Positions 1-10,611 of a DNA stretch of 64,000 bases are shown in pieces (the first letter of the stretch is position 1; each line of letters opens with the position of its first letter). The translations under genes and the position numbers were made by a program. The notes under the pieces were generated by a model that was not told the origin of the DNA, did no database searches, and saw only the letters and a list, made by a program, of their open reading frames with translations. The stretch is from Chrysoporthe austroafricana (lineage: Eukaryota; Ascomycota; Sordariomycetes; Diaporthales; Cryphonectriaceae): the NCBI GenBank assembly GCA_001051155.2, contig JYIP02000001.1:4960001-5024000 (forward strand), read 5' to 3'.

Positions 1-2183
1 AGGGGCGGCGGGACGGCGGGTGGGATGGTTACGTACGTGTGCGCGGGAGCGATGGTGAGAAGCTCTCACAGCTAATCGGAACAGGGCTGGCTCCCGCCTG
101 GGCAGGGGAAGAAGAGAAGGCACATGCAAGCGCGGCGGGACGGCAGATGAAATTGAGAGGGACGTCGACCGCCTAGTCGCTGCGCTTGTTCCCCACGACA
201 GTCTGTGTCTGCGGTGCTTTTCTTTTTTTCAGCGCTAGCCCCCCGGCCCCTTTCTACTTAAAATTATCTTAGCTCCCAATCTCCCCCGAGACGGCCGCCG
301 TCGGGTCGTAGCGACAGGCCGGGGGGCGATTCCCATGGGCGCCCACAGCCAAGGGCAGGGCGATGACGAGGCCTGCAGCCCAACACATGCAGGTGGTATG
401 GGTGTGGTCTGCCATGGTGCTAGGCCCCATCGGGACGCCTACTAAGTATAGGTCTCCCCAGGGCAGCCAGCAGACTCCCACAGTTCCCCTCGACGTGGCC
501 TTCTCTGGTTATGCTGCCAAGGTCCTGCTGCACGTCTACAGCCTGCCGGCGCTGCAACGAGAGTATTCGTCGAGCTGTCGTCAGCATGTAGCTCGTTCCA
601 TCGTCCTCCACAGAGTATCAGGCGGGCGCACCCCCCGGCTAGGCGGCAACAGGGCTAGCTGGGATCCGTCAAGGGGTCGCTGGGGTGTCCCTGGGCATCG
701 CTGCAGCGCCTTGAGTGCGCTGGAACGTGGCCCCAGGGCCCCAACACCGCCTATCGCAATAAGCCGCTCTCAGTACTGAGTAGTCGGCGGGCCTCATCTG
801 AAACCTTTTACTGAGTGATTCCACGTAGCCTCGTGCCACCTCCGCGCCCACAGGCAAGGCTGCACTTGCACCAGATGCACACCAACGCTGCGGTGCTACA
901 CAGAGACACTCGCCGGCCACGTCTGGCTGGGCCCGCAGGCATCCCTGGGCGCCTCTCAGCCACGCACTCCACGGCCCGCTGCAGGTGCCGTGGAAGTCTA
1001 GCCAAGAAGTGGCCATGACGTCGCACTGCATGTCTTGGCCGCAGCCGCACTTAGGAATCCTCCGACTTCCGACCTCACCTCTCTTCCTCTCTTCCTTGTT
1101 GGGGAGGGGGGCCTCGCTTCGAGGCACAGGTGGCCGTGGTGTGCGTCACGTGATATCTTGGGGACCTGTTGGGCTCTCCTTGAACTTCCACTGTGGAAAA
1201 CGCGGGAGGTAAGTCTATTGCTACCCAACGACATTTCTCCACTCAACCTGGTTGCCTCGCGAATTGCCTGGGTCGTATCATGTTCATATATACCTCCTGA
1301 AAGAAATAGAAATGTTACTAGTAGCCGACTTTGACATCGAGGAAAAAACAAAGTGGAACAACAGGTCCAAGTATTATTCGACCGTCTTTGGAGAACAAAG
1401 CATAAGCTACGGGCAGGGTGCGTAAGGAAGTTTGCGCAACTGTGCACAGCAGGGCGGGGGTTGAACAGCATGCGACTGCACATGGATTTCTTCCAGATCA
1501 ACTCAGAACCAAACTTCAAGCATACCTTTTCTCATCCTATATTGCCGTATAGGAATGAAACAGAGAGTATCTAAGCCTTATAAGTCGAACGCAACCACGA
1601 CACAGCTGACACCTTTAGCAACAAATAGCAACGTGTATTGCCACCTAGACATGAAGTCAAAGACAGCCCGCTGTACTTGCTTTAGGTCAGAAACACAGGG
1701 ATTGGAAGCGCGGCATGTCCAAGGACTTCACTAGAGCCTTCATGTGGATCATCGGAACCCTTATAGTAACCACTTTATCTCCGCAAGAAGGCGAAGAGCA
1801 TCAGGTCGGGAATGAGGAACGAGAAGAGTAGAGGAGAGCACAAAGGAGGGGAGAGCGATGATAAGTCGTGGGGGACCACAACCGGGGGTCCTGATATACT
1901 AGTGCCTAGACGCAGAGGTCGGGGTCAGCATTTGACGATCTAATGTCTACGACTGACTGCAAGGCAGATTCTAATGAGTCTCTCGACTAGCCTTGATCAT
2001 GGCTAGGCTGACAGTAAGGCCATTGGAGCTACGTGCAAGGGTCATGCATAGAACAGGGACTGCCTGACTCTCTAAGGCACATGCTTGGAACCTGCTCACG
2101 TAGCCCTGGACAACCTTGTACAGCTCAGCCTCATAGGTGTTCTCCAGAAAAAAATAGTCAGGTAATGTGTATGGAGGAAGAAT
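1..2183. other. intergenic, no gene supported
   Basis: The first ~1.15 kb is GC-rich, so long open frames occur on both strands and overlap one another, which is what GC-rich non-coding DNA produces. None shows a recognisable motif, signal peptide or splice structure. From ~1200 the composition becomes more balanced and no convincing coding frame is seen. Confidence 0.5.
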
Positions 2184-2190
2184 TATATAA
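2184..2190 (+). promoter_or_regulatory. TATA box of the 2330 membrane gene
   Basis: TATATAA lies about 145 nt before the ATG at 2330 and is followed by a C/T-rich, purine-poor leader (about 2222-2310), the usual look of a filamentous-ascomycete promoter and 5' UTR. Confidence 0.5.
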
Positions 2191-2329
2191 AGAGACTGGC
2201 CTGTAGTCTTCAATCTCCTCACTCTTCACTCCTCGCACTTCACTGCCTGCCTCAACTACTCAACTACTCCTACTAATAACAATCAGTCTTCAGACTGGCC
2301 ACACCCTCTATCGATGACCTTCCACCTCT

Positions 2330-2941
2330 ATGGTGTCTTTTCAATACATAATCCGGATTCGCCTTACGATCCAGCTCTTCACTCTCCTCTCGCTAGCCGT
2401 CGCCAGTATCAGCTCGGCCAACGCGTACTTCACATTCATTTTGCGAGACCGGGCGAGATCCGACTATATCAACTTTAGTAACGGTATTTCGGACAATTGC
2501 TTTCAATCGCTCCAAAGCAACATTCTCATTGCCACCGGGGCGTTTTCCATTTACGGAGCTGTGATTACGGTACACTTGAGGTGGCTGCGAGAGCACGAAA
2601 GCGTCTCACCAGCATAAGTAATCCTTCAGATCATGCTAGCCTTTATTATCGTTGCTACGGGGGATTATTTTGCTGACTGCGTTCATGGTTTCCAGACCTC
2701 CTTCGAAAATTTTGGCGCTGACAGCGTTCCGTATTATTCCGACATACTGGAGGTGTTGCCCAAGCTGCCTATGGGTCTGTTCTTGTCTTCCTTACCATTA
2801 CAATTACTGTTATATTCAATCGCTACAGGACGAAGCAAAACCGGGTTGATGGGACAAAGGTCCTGGGGCGCAGTGTTTAGCGAGGCTCTTGTCGTAGAGA
2901 ATTGGGGGCTTAAGTGCTTTCGAATCTCAGCCCATTACTAA
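2330..2941 (+). pseudogene. four-TM (MARVEL-like topology) membrane protein, interrupted by an in-frame stop
   Basis: Reading from ATG 2330, 95 codons give two hydrophobic segments (about residues 13-33 and 65-85) and then reach TAA at 2615-2617. The same frame resumes at once for about 108 codons with two more hydrophobic segments (starting VILQIMLAFIIV and LPMGLFLSSLPLQLLL) and ends at 2941. Four evenly spaced TM helices in one uninterrupted frame look like one small integral membrane protein of MARVEL-like topology, broken by a single nonsense codon. No intron with acceptable length and signals removes the stop. A CAA-to-TAA change is one possible origin. The family is not identified; only the topology is seen. 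A TATA box and leader upstream suggest it was an expressed gene. Alternatives: a real 95-residue two-TM protein, or a sequencing error. Confidence 0.45.
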
Positions 2942-3494
2942 AGGATCCAGCATTTATGCGGCAAAAGGAAGAATGTTTATTGATTCTGTCCCCATTAGGG
3001 CTATGTACCTAAGGATCCGATCCGATCATTGGATAATATCAAAAGGCACCAATCGTATCAAGACTGTAATAGCAATAATGAGACCCAGAGCACAATGCAC
3101 AATTCACTCCTGACTTCGTGTGCCTGAGATATCCATTAATAGAATAATATTCAAAGACGCTTGAGTCCTACGGTCGACAAGTCCTCTTGGAACAACAGAT
3201 TGGCATCGTTGGATCCGATGTGACGTCTGCCCTGCATAGCAACCCCGAAATAACAAATAACATAAAGTCCTAGGATGCATTCTCAGGTTCCCAAGTGAAC
3301 TCTGCAGAATTGCTGCAAGGAACTATTAACTTCGGTCGTCCATCGTTATTGTTGGGTCTTGACACGCTTCCACGACCTCGACAGGGCAAAGAGACAACCG
3401 TCTCAGCACTAGAGCGGAATACATTAGTGCAAGATTCTCATCCGCGAGGAAAGAAAAAAAAGAAAAAAAAAAGGGGGCCTGTTTTGGGAGACTC
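2942..3494. other. intergenic; A-rich tract
   Basis: No coding frame is supported. A poly-A tract with G interruptions at about 3450-3472 lies just downstream of the minus-strand gene that ends at 3495. Confidence 0.5.
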
Positions 3495-4832
3495 TTACTG
3501 ATCCTGTTTATCACCCCAATCCCACCAGTCCACGGTAGCCCCCTTGAATACAAATTTGAATCGATCGCCTGGTTTCAGGTCATCCGGTAACGTGTAATTT
3601 GTCACATCCGCCCATGACTCGCCGGGCTGAAGGCTTATAAAGTCTCGATGCTCACCTACCTTGACCTCCATATCGGGTCTTCGGGGCTTTGTGTGGAATT
3701 CGTGGTTGACCTTCTCCCATCTGCTATCTTGCCAACGGTAAAGTTGACAGCCGCCAGCCTTATAAAACCGCCATACATGGAAAGTGATCGGCCTGTCGTT
3801 AACACCACCTCGATAGGTGACTTTAGTTTTTGTCTCAGCTCTTTGGTTGGCATATACTTTAGAATTTCCTGCTTGCACAATCTCGAAGTCCAAAACAGGT
3901 GCGTCCGGTCTTGAATCATCCCCCGCCCCGCAAATTAGACCAGATCAAACATAGTGCCCTTTGGTATTGGAGGTCCACTTACACTCTCTGCGCTGGTGAG
4001 ATGGGCTCTGGCGACACGCGGCTCATTGCCTCTTGATGCTTCTTCTGCTCTCGTCTCCAACGTTCTTCAAAAAAATTGGCGAAATCGTAATCAGAATGCG
4101 GACCATCGTGTGCAATGTGTTTGCCACGATTGGCATATGGCTGGTCGGTTTCGACAGCTTTGAAAGAAATGCCGGCAGCCGGAAGCAGGGTAAGAGCAGG
4201 AAATTCCGTGTTTTTACGAAGTCCTTGTCCGGCGTGCTCTTTTTTCGTGCCCCAATCCCAAGTGCCGATCCGCCCCCCGGGCCAGAGCAAATGGTAACGC
4301 TCTCCGGGGATCAGTTTAGTCTGGTAATTCGCCGTTAGGTGAGAGTTGCACCTGAACGTATTCCCTGGGGGCGTCGCCGAGGTTTCCCAGACCTCGGGGC
4401 TGTCGATTCTCACATCCTCTTCTTCGCCCTGGTAGAAATCCTCGCGGAGCCCCTCAAGCACACCGATCTCGACCGGTTCCAGTTGTTTAGGCGCCTTCTC
4501 GTGAAGAAGAACGAAGCGACCCTTGGCCATGCAGTCCCAAAGCGCCCATCTCCAAACAATGGGTCGAGCACCAGGGTGGGCATCGGGTAGGCGCGTGATG
4601 ATAATAACAATGTGGTACGGTAAGGTAACGCACAGCTCGGTGCCACTGGGAGACGTTTCGCAATGACCTTTCATTTCCATTGCAACGCGTGGCGCTTCTG
4701 GGCTGCGGTGCTATTAGCATCAAGTTTTATGATCTCGTGTGGCTTATTGTCCGTTAGATTGACTGCGTACAGGACATCTTGATCGGACAAGCGGACGAAA
4801 GGGCGGTACTCGTCGCCCAGTCGCGTAGACAT
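3495..4832 (-). CDS. tandem-repeat beta-domain protein (398 aa), function unknown
   Basis: Model: complement of 3495..3909, 3983..4702, 4771..4832. Introns are 73 nt (3910-3982, GTAAGT donor) and 68 nt (4703-4770, GTACGC donor, GCTAAT branch site). The product is 398 aa from ATG 4832 to the stop at 3495. It has two copies of a ~130-residue domain. Copy 1 starts PEAPRVAMEM and copy 2 starts PDAPVLDFEI; each ends with PG[ED]R, a short beta-like stretch and W-[DR]WG (TWDWGT in copy 1, WWDWGD in copy 2). Both introns are phase 2 and sit one residue before the P-[ED]-A-P start, so the exon itself appears to have been duplicated. No signal peptide, TM segment or catalytic motif is seen. Such proteins with repeated PGE-x-L-...-W-x-WG domains are familiar uncharacterised proteins in Sordariomycetes, which is recognition from memory only. 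A beta-sandwich fold is inferred. Copy 1 is followed by a longer acidic/charged tail with FEERWRREQKK. Confidence 0.75.
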
Positions 4833-5782
4833 CTCGGTTCCTGCCCGGAGGGAGAAACTCAGCTTGCAGCACGGAGGCCCGTTGCTCTTTGATTGGGAAA
4901 CAAAACAACAAAAGGACCAATCCCTCCTACTTAAATTAGAAGAGGCAGGACTCTGATGAGAGAATGGACTACCAAAAACAAAAACACATTAGATTGAGGA
5001 TAAGGCTGTAGAGAGGTAGCATATATGAGTCGAGAAAATCCAGAGACTCGGTGGGGACTGATGCCACTTTATTTCTGTTTCCCCGATACAAGCTAGGTAC
5101 CTAGGTATCCAGGTGAGCCCACTTCCAGTATTGTCAGCCTAAGCAAGCTGACGTCAGCTGAGCTGGGCTGGGGTGGGCTCAATATGAAACAGATGAGCTA
5201 AGGGTCGTCGGGCTTCCTGTGGATCTGCATGCAAGAGTGTAATGATTATGCTAGGCAAGGATAACATTAAGGGTTATTTGCTTGTATACGGAAACACAAA
5301 TAATGAGATTGGATGCAATGTCCATTCGCCGGTGAGGCTATCAATATTCGGATTGATACTTAGATTGACAACTATAGCTATAAGGAAATCTATCTAATTA
5401 TCCCAAGTGCACCCTTATATACCTAGCTCTTCAGTCCCGGGTCTGTTAGTAATGTTATAATCCAATATATTCTGGATCATTTGGATATATTATTATCTAA
5501 CATATCCACCTGTGGAGAAATATGATGTAAGCTGATGCACGCATCAGCGATTCGCTTTGCACGTTTTCTCCCAACCCTAGCCCCAGTTATGTAAGCGATA
5601 TGACATAAGAGGACTTTTTTACCTGCAATATGTTAGATCTGCTGCTATGTGGTCCGGTTTCTACTGGTCCGGCCCGTTATTGTGACCTTGCTCCTTCGCT
5701 GGTCTATGACAAAGAGGGGCCTCAGTTATCTGTAGGAATAAGAAAATTGGCTTGCGTATACAGATATCTGCCCATTTAATAC
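4833..5782. other. AT-rich intergenic region
   Basis: Only short AT-rich frames occur. A palindrome TACCTAGGTA lies at 5098-5107. The 5250-5520 part is particularly AT-rich and shows no gene. Confidence 0.5.
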
Positions 5783-5790
5783 TATAAAAA
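5783..5790 (+). promoter_or_regulatory. TATA box of the metallopeptidase gene
   Basis: TATAAAAA, 273 nt before ATG 6063, followed by a long leader rich in C, A and T (TTCAACTTC-type repeats, about 5808-5880), typical of strongly expressed ascomycete genes. Confidence 0.55.
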
Positions 5791-6062
5791 CAAGCTGCCC
5801 ATCGCCAAATTCAACAGTGAATTCAACTTCAAACAAGCACTTCTCAACTTCAACATCCTCACCCTTACACTTCTCAATCAAACGCTTGAAGACGTATAAG
5901 CCTGGAGCTTTGCGTACTCAAATTCACCCATCTTCAACTACATTACTGACCCGGAGCTCTCCATTATCAAACAACATCTCATCCATTCCATACCTTCTGA
6001 TTTCTCTGACGAAGTGTAAACTCAAAGAGATCTTGAATCGTTACTTTCTCTATTTGTTCACG

Positions 6063-7365
6063 ATGCAGAACTCAGCAAAGAATTGTGTTTTCTTGACTGT
6101 AGCTTTGCTCGGAAGCATTGGACAGTACGTTCTACCACCCTCTCTTTTTGGACGTCCTCTACAAATGAGCATCCTATGATAAGCAGAGGCACATATAGCG
6201 ATGACTTTCATCACTTGAGACTTTCATTAAAGGAAAAAGCTGACAAACAACTCTAGAGCCAAGTGGACAATTGACCAAAAGACTTGTACAGGGACAAAAT
6301 TAACTCTTCTGAAAGAAGAGTTGCCAAAAGCACTGCTGATGGCAGAAGCTGGTGCAAAGACATTAACTACAAAGGGCAAGACATATTATGAGACGTTTAT
6401 GCCAGCAGACGCACGGAATATAGCAGAGTTCCAAGGCAATATTGAGAAGGTCTATCAAAACTCTGCGGAGATGCTCACTGAAACGACGGGTTCTATATCT
6501 GTTACAATCACATGTAAGTCTGCTTGGCTGATCTAGTCATTACTATAAGGCTGTGGCTTATAGTAGAAAATGCTCTTACTAAGATATTCCTTTCTGTCCA
6601 TAGGCGATAGTACTACAGCATCCTGCAAGTCTGGCGTAAGTAGCTCTCGAGGGCTTTCATTAACACCAAGACTTAACTTTTTGAGGTGAACTGCGAGTTG
6701 TTACCTTAGATGCTAACCGTGGACTCTGAAGGCCGACGCACACTCAATCCGCCCCGGTACCATCAATGTTTGTCCTGAATTCTTCGAGTCTGTTGAAAAG
6801 GTCACCGAATTGAAGGAAGACTGCGATGTCTTGGTTATGGACGATCTAGACCGTAGTCTAGCCATGACTTTGGTCCATGAAACGATGCATTTCGAGAAAG
6901 TCATGACTCCAATTCTTGGAACAATGACAGGGAACGATAAGTGCGTATTGTGATATCTTAACATCTGAAGTCCAAGAAAGCTGACTTAAATTGTGTTCTA
7001 GAGAATGTCTTGATATAGCCTATGGCGCGACAAATTGCCAGAAGCTCACTGCGGGGACCCTGCAAGCGACTACTGAACAAAAAGCCATCGCATCACGCTA
7101 TTGCGCATCTCATAAGTCCAGCTCTAGCAAGAAGACATCCAGAGCAGACGACGGTTGCGAGAATGAGATTTTGGCCATGTGGAATGCAGACAGCTATGCG
7201 CTTATAGCTGCCGGGGCCTATTTCTCTGAGCTGTGCGGCAAGGCCAGCATCCCCATCTCAGATTCAGGCTCAACAAAGTCCTCAAAGTCCTCAAAGTCCT
7301 CGAAACAGAGCTCTCCCTCGAAGAGAGATCACCCCCGGGACATGCTCATTTTCCCTGCAGTTTAA
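6063..7365 (+). CDS. secreted aspzincin-like (deuterolysin/M35-type) metallopeptidase, 307 aa
   Basis: Model: join 6063..6124, 6257..6513, 6604..6635, 6732..6940, 7002..7365; all four introns have GT donors and AG acceptors and keep the frame. Residues 1-20 form a signal peptide ending GSIGQA. HETMH at residues 166-170 is the zinc-binding HExxH; about 20 residues later comes D-I-A-Y-G, the position where aspzincins supply their third, aspartate zinc ligand, and near the C terminus N-A-D-S-Y-A-L, a motif also typical of the lysine-specific/deuterolysin group. Several cysteines could form disulphides. The last ~40 residues are a Ser/Lys run made of SK(S) repeats and a basic end, unusual for a secreted enzyme and perhaps a cell-wall- or processing-related tail. 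Probable role: extracellular protein breakdown. It has five exons, more than most neighbours. The M35 assignment rests on motif order only. Confidence 0.78.
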
Positions 7366-8267
7366 CCGCAGCAGCAGTGACCAGACCGCCCTGGGGGATC
7401 AGAGGCCGATGTCATGTTGAGGAAGGGAAAGAGAGGGGGGAAGAGACGGGGGAGGAGAGAAGAGAGGAGAGAGGAGGGAGGAGTGCCAGCCAGTAGTTCA
7501 CGAAAGTCATTCAAGCCAAGCAGACGAGTCCGGTTAAGTTGCCAGCTACCTAGGTAGATTTCATTAATTGGGTACTTTACATACCTAGGTACTTTTCGCA
7601 ATTAATTGATTGATACGCTTCCATCTGGAGTTACTCTATAGAAGGATTGACCTGAGCTTGCAATGGATACATTAGCTTACATACGGCGGCGAGCAGGTTT
7701 TGTAATGCAACTGGGCCAACCATCCCGGGAGTGGTCAGCCTCCTGGATCATTCACTTCCTCCCATCAGGTTATCTTTCCACAGCTCTGGTCAATGCTTGA
7801 CTTAGGGGTCTGATCTTACTGCACTCACCCTTCCCTACGTTAAAATCAGCCACAGCTCAGCCTTCACACCAGATGAAGATTTCTTCAGAAACACACGTCG
7901 AGGTTAATTATCTAGGTAGGTAGCACAGCTTGGCAATGATGTTAATGCATTGGAGGATTAGCGGATACCATACTCTATTATATATGTGATTAAGATAAAA
8001 CGCTATACAACTTTAGGATCGCTGACGACCTGAATATTATCGACGCTAAAGAGACCTGGTTCAATCGGATTTGCGTCGCATGTCTCTTTAATATACAATT
8101 CCTTATAGTGGTCCGCAAAGCGACGTAGCTCGTAAGCTCGGCGCGGGCTAGCTGAGACGCTGCTAGTGGTATAGTTTATAGCAAAACAGGGTTGTACAGG
8201 TGGGCTGTTTGCTATAACCAAAGGCTCTTTAGGAAGAGTGTATGTAATGACGGAAACTCGGTAAAAC
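7366..8267. other. intergenic, purine tract and CTAGGTA palindromes
   Basis: A G/A-rich stretch (about 7420-7488) and two perfect TACCTAGGTA palindromes (7547-7556 and 7582-7591, 35 bp apart) occur. A minus-strand open frame at 8003-8326 overlaps the end of the regulator gene in another frame and may be its displaced 3' part (see next entry). Confidence 0.45.
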
Positions 8268-9098
8268 TTAGAAGCTGGATTCCAGGTGCATAACTGCTGG
8301 CGTCTGGGACAAGGCATAGCTGCCAATCGAGAGGTTAATTTTGACTAGCTCGTCTTTGATTTTGCTGAGAACGTCAGCAGATGGAGCTCTCTGGCGACGC
8401 TGATGGGTCGTGGTCAGAATCTGTACGGCCCCAAGAAAATGGGTGAGTGCATTTTGTTCATGTTGGCTAGGGATCTCAACACAGGCTAGGATCATTGATG
8501 CCAGAGCCAGGGACTCTAGGCCGGCAGTCTCGTTATTAAAATCCGATTGGAGCCTTGCCAGAGCTGAGCCGTAGTAACGCCAGGCGGAACAAGGGCTTTT
8601 CACGATAGCGTTATTGAGGGATAATTCATACGCAGCCCCAAACGCGGCAGCGGCAGCCTTGACACATTCGACTTGATTCGATAGCTGGAGAAATATGCGC
8701 CCCCAGACACCGTCTTCTTGCAGAGGACGGCCGTTGTTGTCCAGAGACAGCACATGAGCTGCGAGATAGCTTAGCCTCTCCGTATGGCTGTGCGCTGTGA
8801 CGCCGATCTCCAGAGCAGGCTGCAAAGCAGCTAACGACTTGCTTTCGTGGTTGTAACCGCCACATAGTCGACCTGCTTGGACGCATCGCCGACACAGAGG
8901 CTTTTGCTCGTCACACTTGACCCGGCGTATCCTGTATCTGGTAGTCGAATTAGCGCCAAGATGGCAGTGCGAGGAAGTCACGCAGCCTCGTTTCGACTGC
9001 GAAACAACGACGCGAGACCGCTTTGATATGGGAGCGGATGATTCACTACCGGGTCCTGGACTTGAAGAGGGTTGGTGATTATTTGGCAGCGCCTCCAT
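8268..9098 (-). pseudogene. Zn2Cys6 fungal regulator, truncated and missing one zinc ligand
   Basis: ATG 9098 opens a 276-codon frame. Residues ~30-80 hold most of a Zn(II)2Cys6 module: RGC-V-T, then RIRRVKCDE, PLCRRC, RLCGGY. The canonical spacing C-x2-C-x6-C fails: the second cysteine is absent, and 15 extra codons separate RGCVTS from RIRRVKC. Those codons contain a CTAAT branch-like motif and end in ACAG, so an intron with a lost donor is likely. The middle region (SLALASMILACVEI etc.) resembles the fungal-specific TF domain. The frame stops at 276 residues, about half the usual length of such regulators; a further plausible frame (8003-8326) continues in another phase. Read as it stands the DNA-binding domain should not fold normally, so I call it a probable pseudogene; a non-canonical intron is the alternative. 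Confidence 0.55.
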
Positions 9099-9747
9099 GA
9101 TGGCCGCAGAGCTGACGTGGTAAATGTGATGTAAGAGTAAAGGTCCATCAGCCCTGCACCAGATCAGCCGTGGCTGGACTTAATTACTACAGTCGGGCCG
9201 AAATCTCTCCGGCCACCCTACGCGCAACGTTTGTACATGTGCCAGGGGGGTTGTACTGTGCGCGTATCGATTGCCCGCCAAAACGAGCAACTCAGTATTT
9301 TCCTAACGATACAATTTGATAAGCAAAGATTACAGAGGAGGAATGCTTTGTGTTCTGTTACGGTGATCTGTCGCAGTCTAATATGATGGTAGATCTGGTA
9401 ATGCTGGAAATCGAAAGAACTATCGACTAAGAATACAAAGACTTCTGGCCAGACTTCTTTGAGAGCAAATATTTCCGGGATCCACGGCCTTCTGGCGTAC
9501 AGTTCAGGAGCGAGACCGAGAATATTGCCTTTGTTAATTTCCTTAAGGAGACGATTTTATAAGTAGGGCAAATTTGATTGAGTGATTGATTATTCTAAGC
9601 CGAAGCTTAACTTTCAACTATCTTCCTAACTCTCCTTTATAGACCCCATCCCGTTCCCATTCCTTTCTGGGGATAAGCATAGTAAAGAAACCTGTTTTTA
9701 ATCAGCATTATGTAAACTTACAAAGGTATATAAGACTGCGACTATCT
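9099..9747. other. intergenic, no gene supported
   Basis: AT-rich sequence between the regulator and the zinc-ribbon ORF, with only short open frames and no recognisable motif. Confidence 0.45.
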
Positions 9748-9897
9748 TTAGGCGCTGTGTGGATCCCTATCGCCGCAGCTTGGACATTCTGTCTGGGACT
9801 CGGAGATGCTGGTACCACACTTCTTGCACTTGACGATATTGGCATTCGGCATTGGGATAGGGCCATGGATACCGCAGGAATTGGTTTGACGACCCAT
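9748..9897 (-). CDS. zinc-ribbon micro-protein, 49 aa
   Basis: ATG 9897 to TAA 9748-9750. The short product has two CxxC knuckles: KCKKCG (Cys 24 and 27) and CPSCGD (Cys 39 and 42), separated by 11 residues, the arrangement of a one-zinc ribbon. A further Cys sits at residue 8. The N terminus MGRQTNSCG and the tail DRDPHSA are polar, with no signal peptide or TM segment. The start is supported by context (AAAAAATGG) and by a TATA box and pyrimidine-rich leader upstream. Zinc ribbons of this size bind nucleic acid or partner proteins; the actual role is unknown. A longer overlapping frame on the same strand (9708-10220) has no protein-like features and runs through the promoter. Confidence 0.6.
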   Translation of the reverse strand: MGRQTNSCGIHGPIPMPNANIVKCKKCGTSISESQTECPSCGDRDPHSA

Positions 9898-10000
9898 TTT
9901 TTGTTATAAGGGAATGCTTTTGGCCGTGATTTTGCTTTGGGATGATGATATAGAAGAGTTCTGGACGAAGAGAGAGGAGAGAGAAGGGAGAGAAGGAGCA

Positions 10001-10008
10001 ATTTATAG
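10001..10008 (-). promoter_or_regulatory. TATA box of the zinc-ribbon gene
   Basis: On the minus strand CTATAAAT lies ~104 nt before ATG 9897; between them is a tract of CTCTCTTC-type pyrimidine sequence suited to a transcription start. Confidence 0.5.
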
Positions 10009-10611
10009 ACAGAAATACGACCGTTATCTGAAATAATACAAAAGGCTAGGAAGGGGGGCTCAAAGGTAGACCGGAAGAGTACTTGCTCCGCTTTCTCTAC
10101 CAAACAACTACCTTTACGCGATGTTGAAACCCGTTTCAACGAGGATAGATATAATCGACTGTGACGCTTGACTTTAGCGTCGTAAAGTGGGGTATGAGAC
10201 TCCTGCCAGATTGCAACCAAAAATTGTTGCGCGCAGATGCATACTGAAGATATATCAGAAGTTTATAGCAAAGGCACGGTATCCGTAATGATGAGATACT
10301 GCCTTATTATACGTTCAGGAGTGGGATTTGATGGTGTGAAGGAGAAAAAGACGATAATTCTCAACTTTTAACTATAATTATGTAATGAGTACTGCGGCAG
10401 CACAAGTACCTAGTATGTCGAAGGTTCATGCTAGGCAAGGGCAATCTCAAAGTGTTATTTGTTAAATACGGAAATATAGTGATAATTTGGGTACAAGTAT
10501 TTATTTGCTTGAAAGCTATAGTTATAAGGAAATTATAATTAGATTAATAATTGAAAGCTCCTCAAAATCTGACTCGTCTCTAGCCCTGGTCTGAACTTCT
10601 CCGTCGTCTTC
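10009..10611. other. AT-rich intergenic region
   Basis: Nothing coding is supported. An AT-rich stretch at about 10360-10560 lies next to the 3' end of the 408-residue gene. Confidence 0.45.

Noticed and set aside
1971..2222. 83-codon minus-strand ORF
   Set aside because: The nominal start is GTG, no ATG is available, and it overlaps the TATA box and leader of the 2330 gene.
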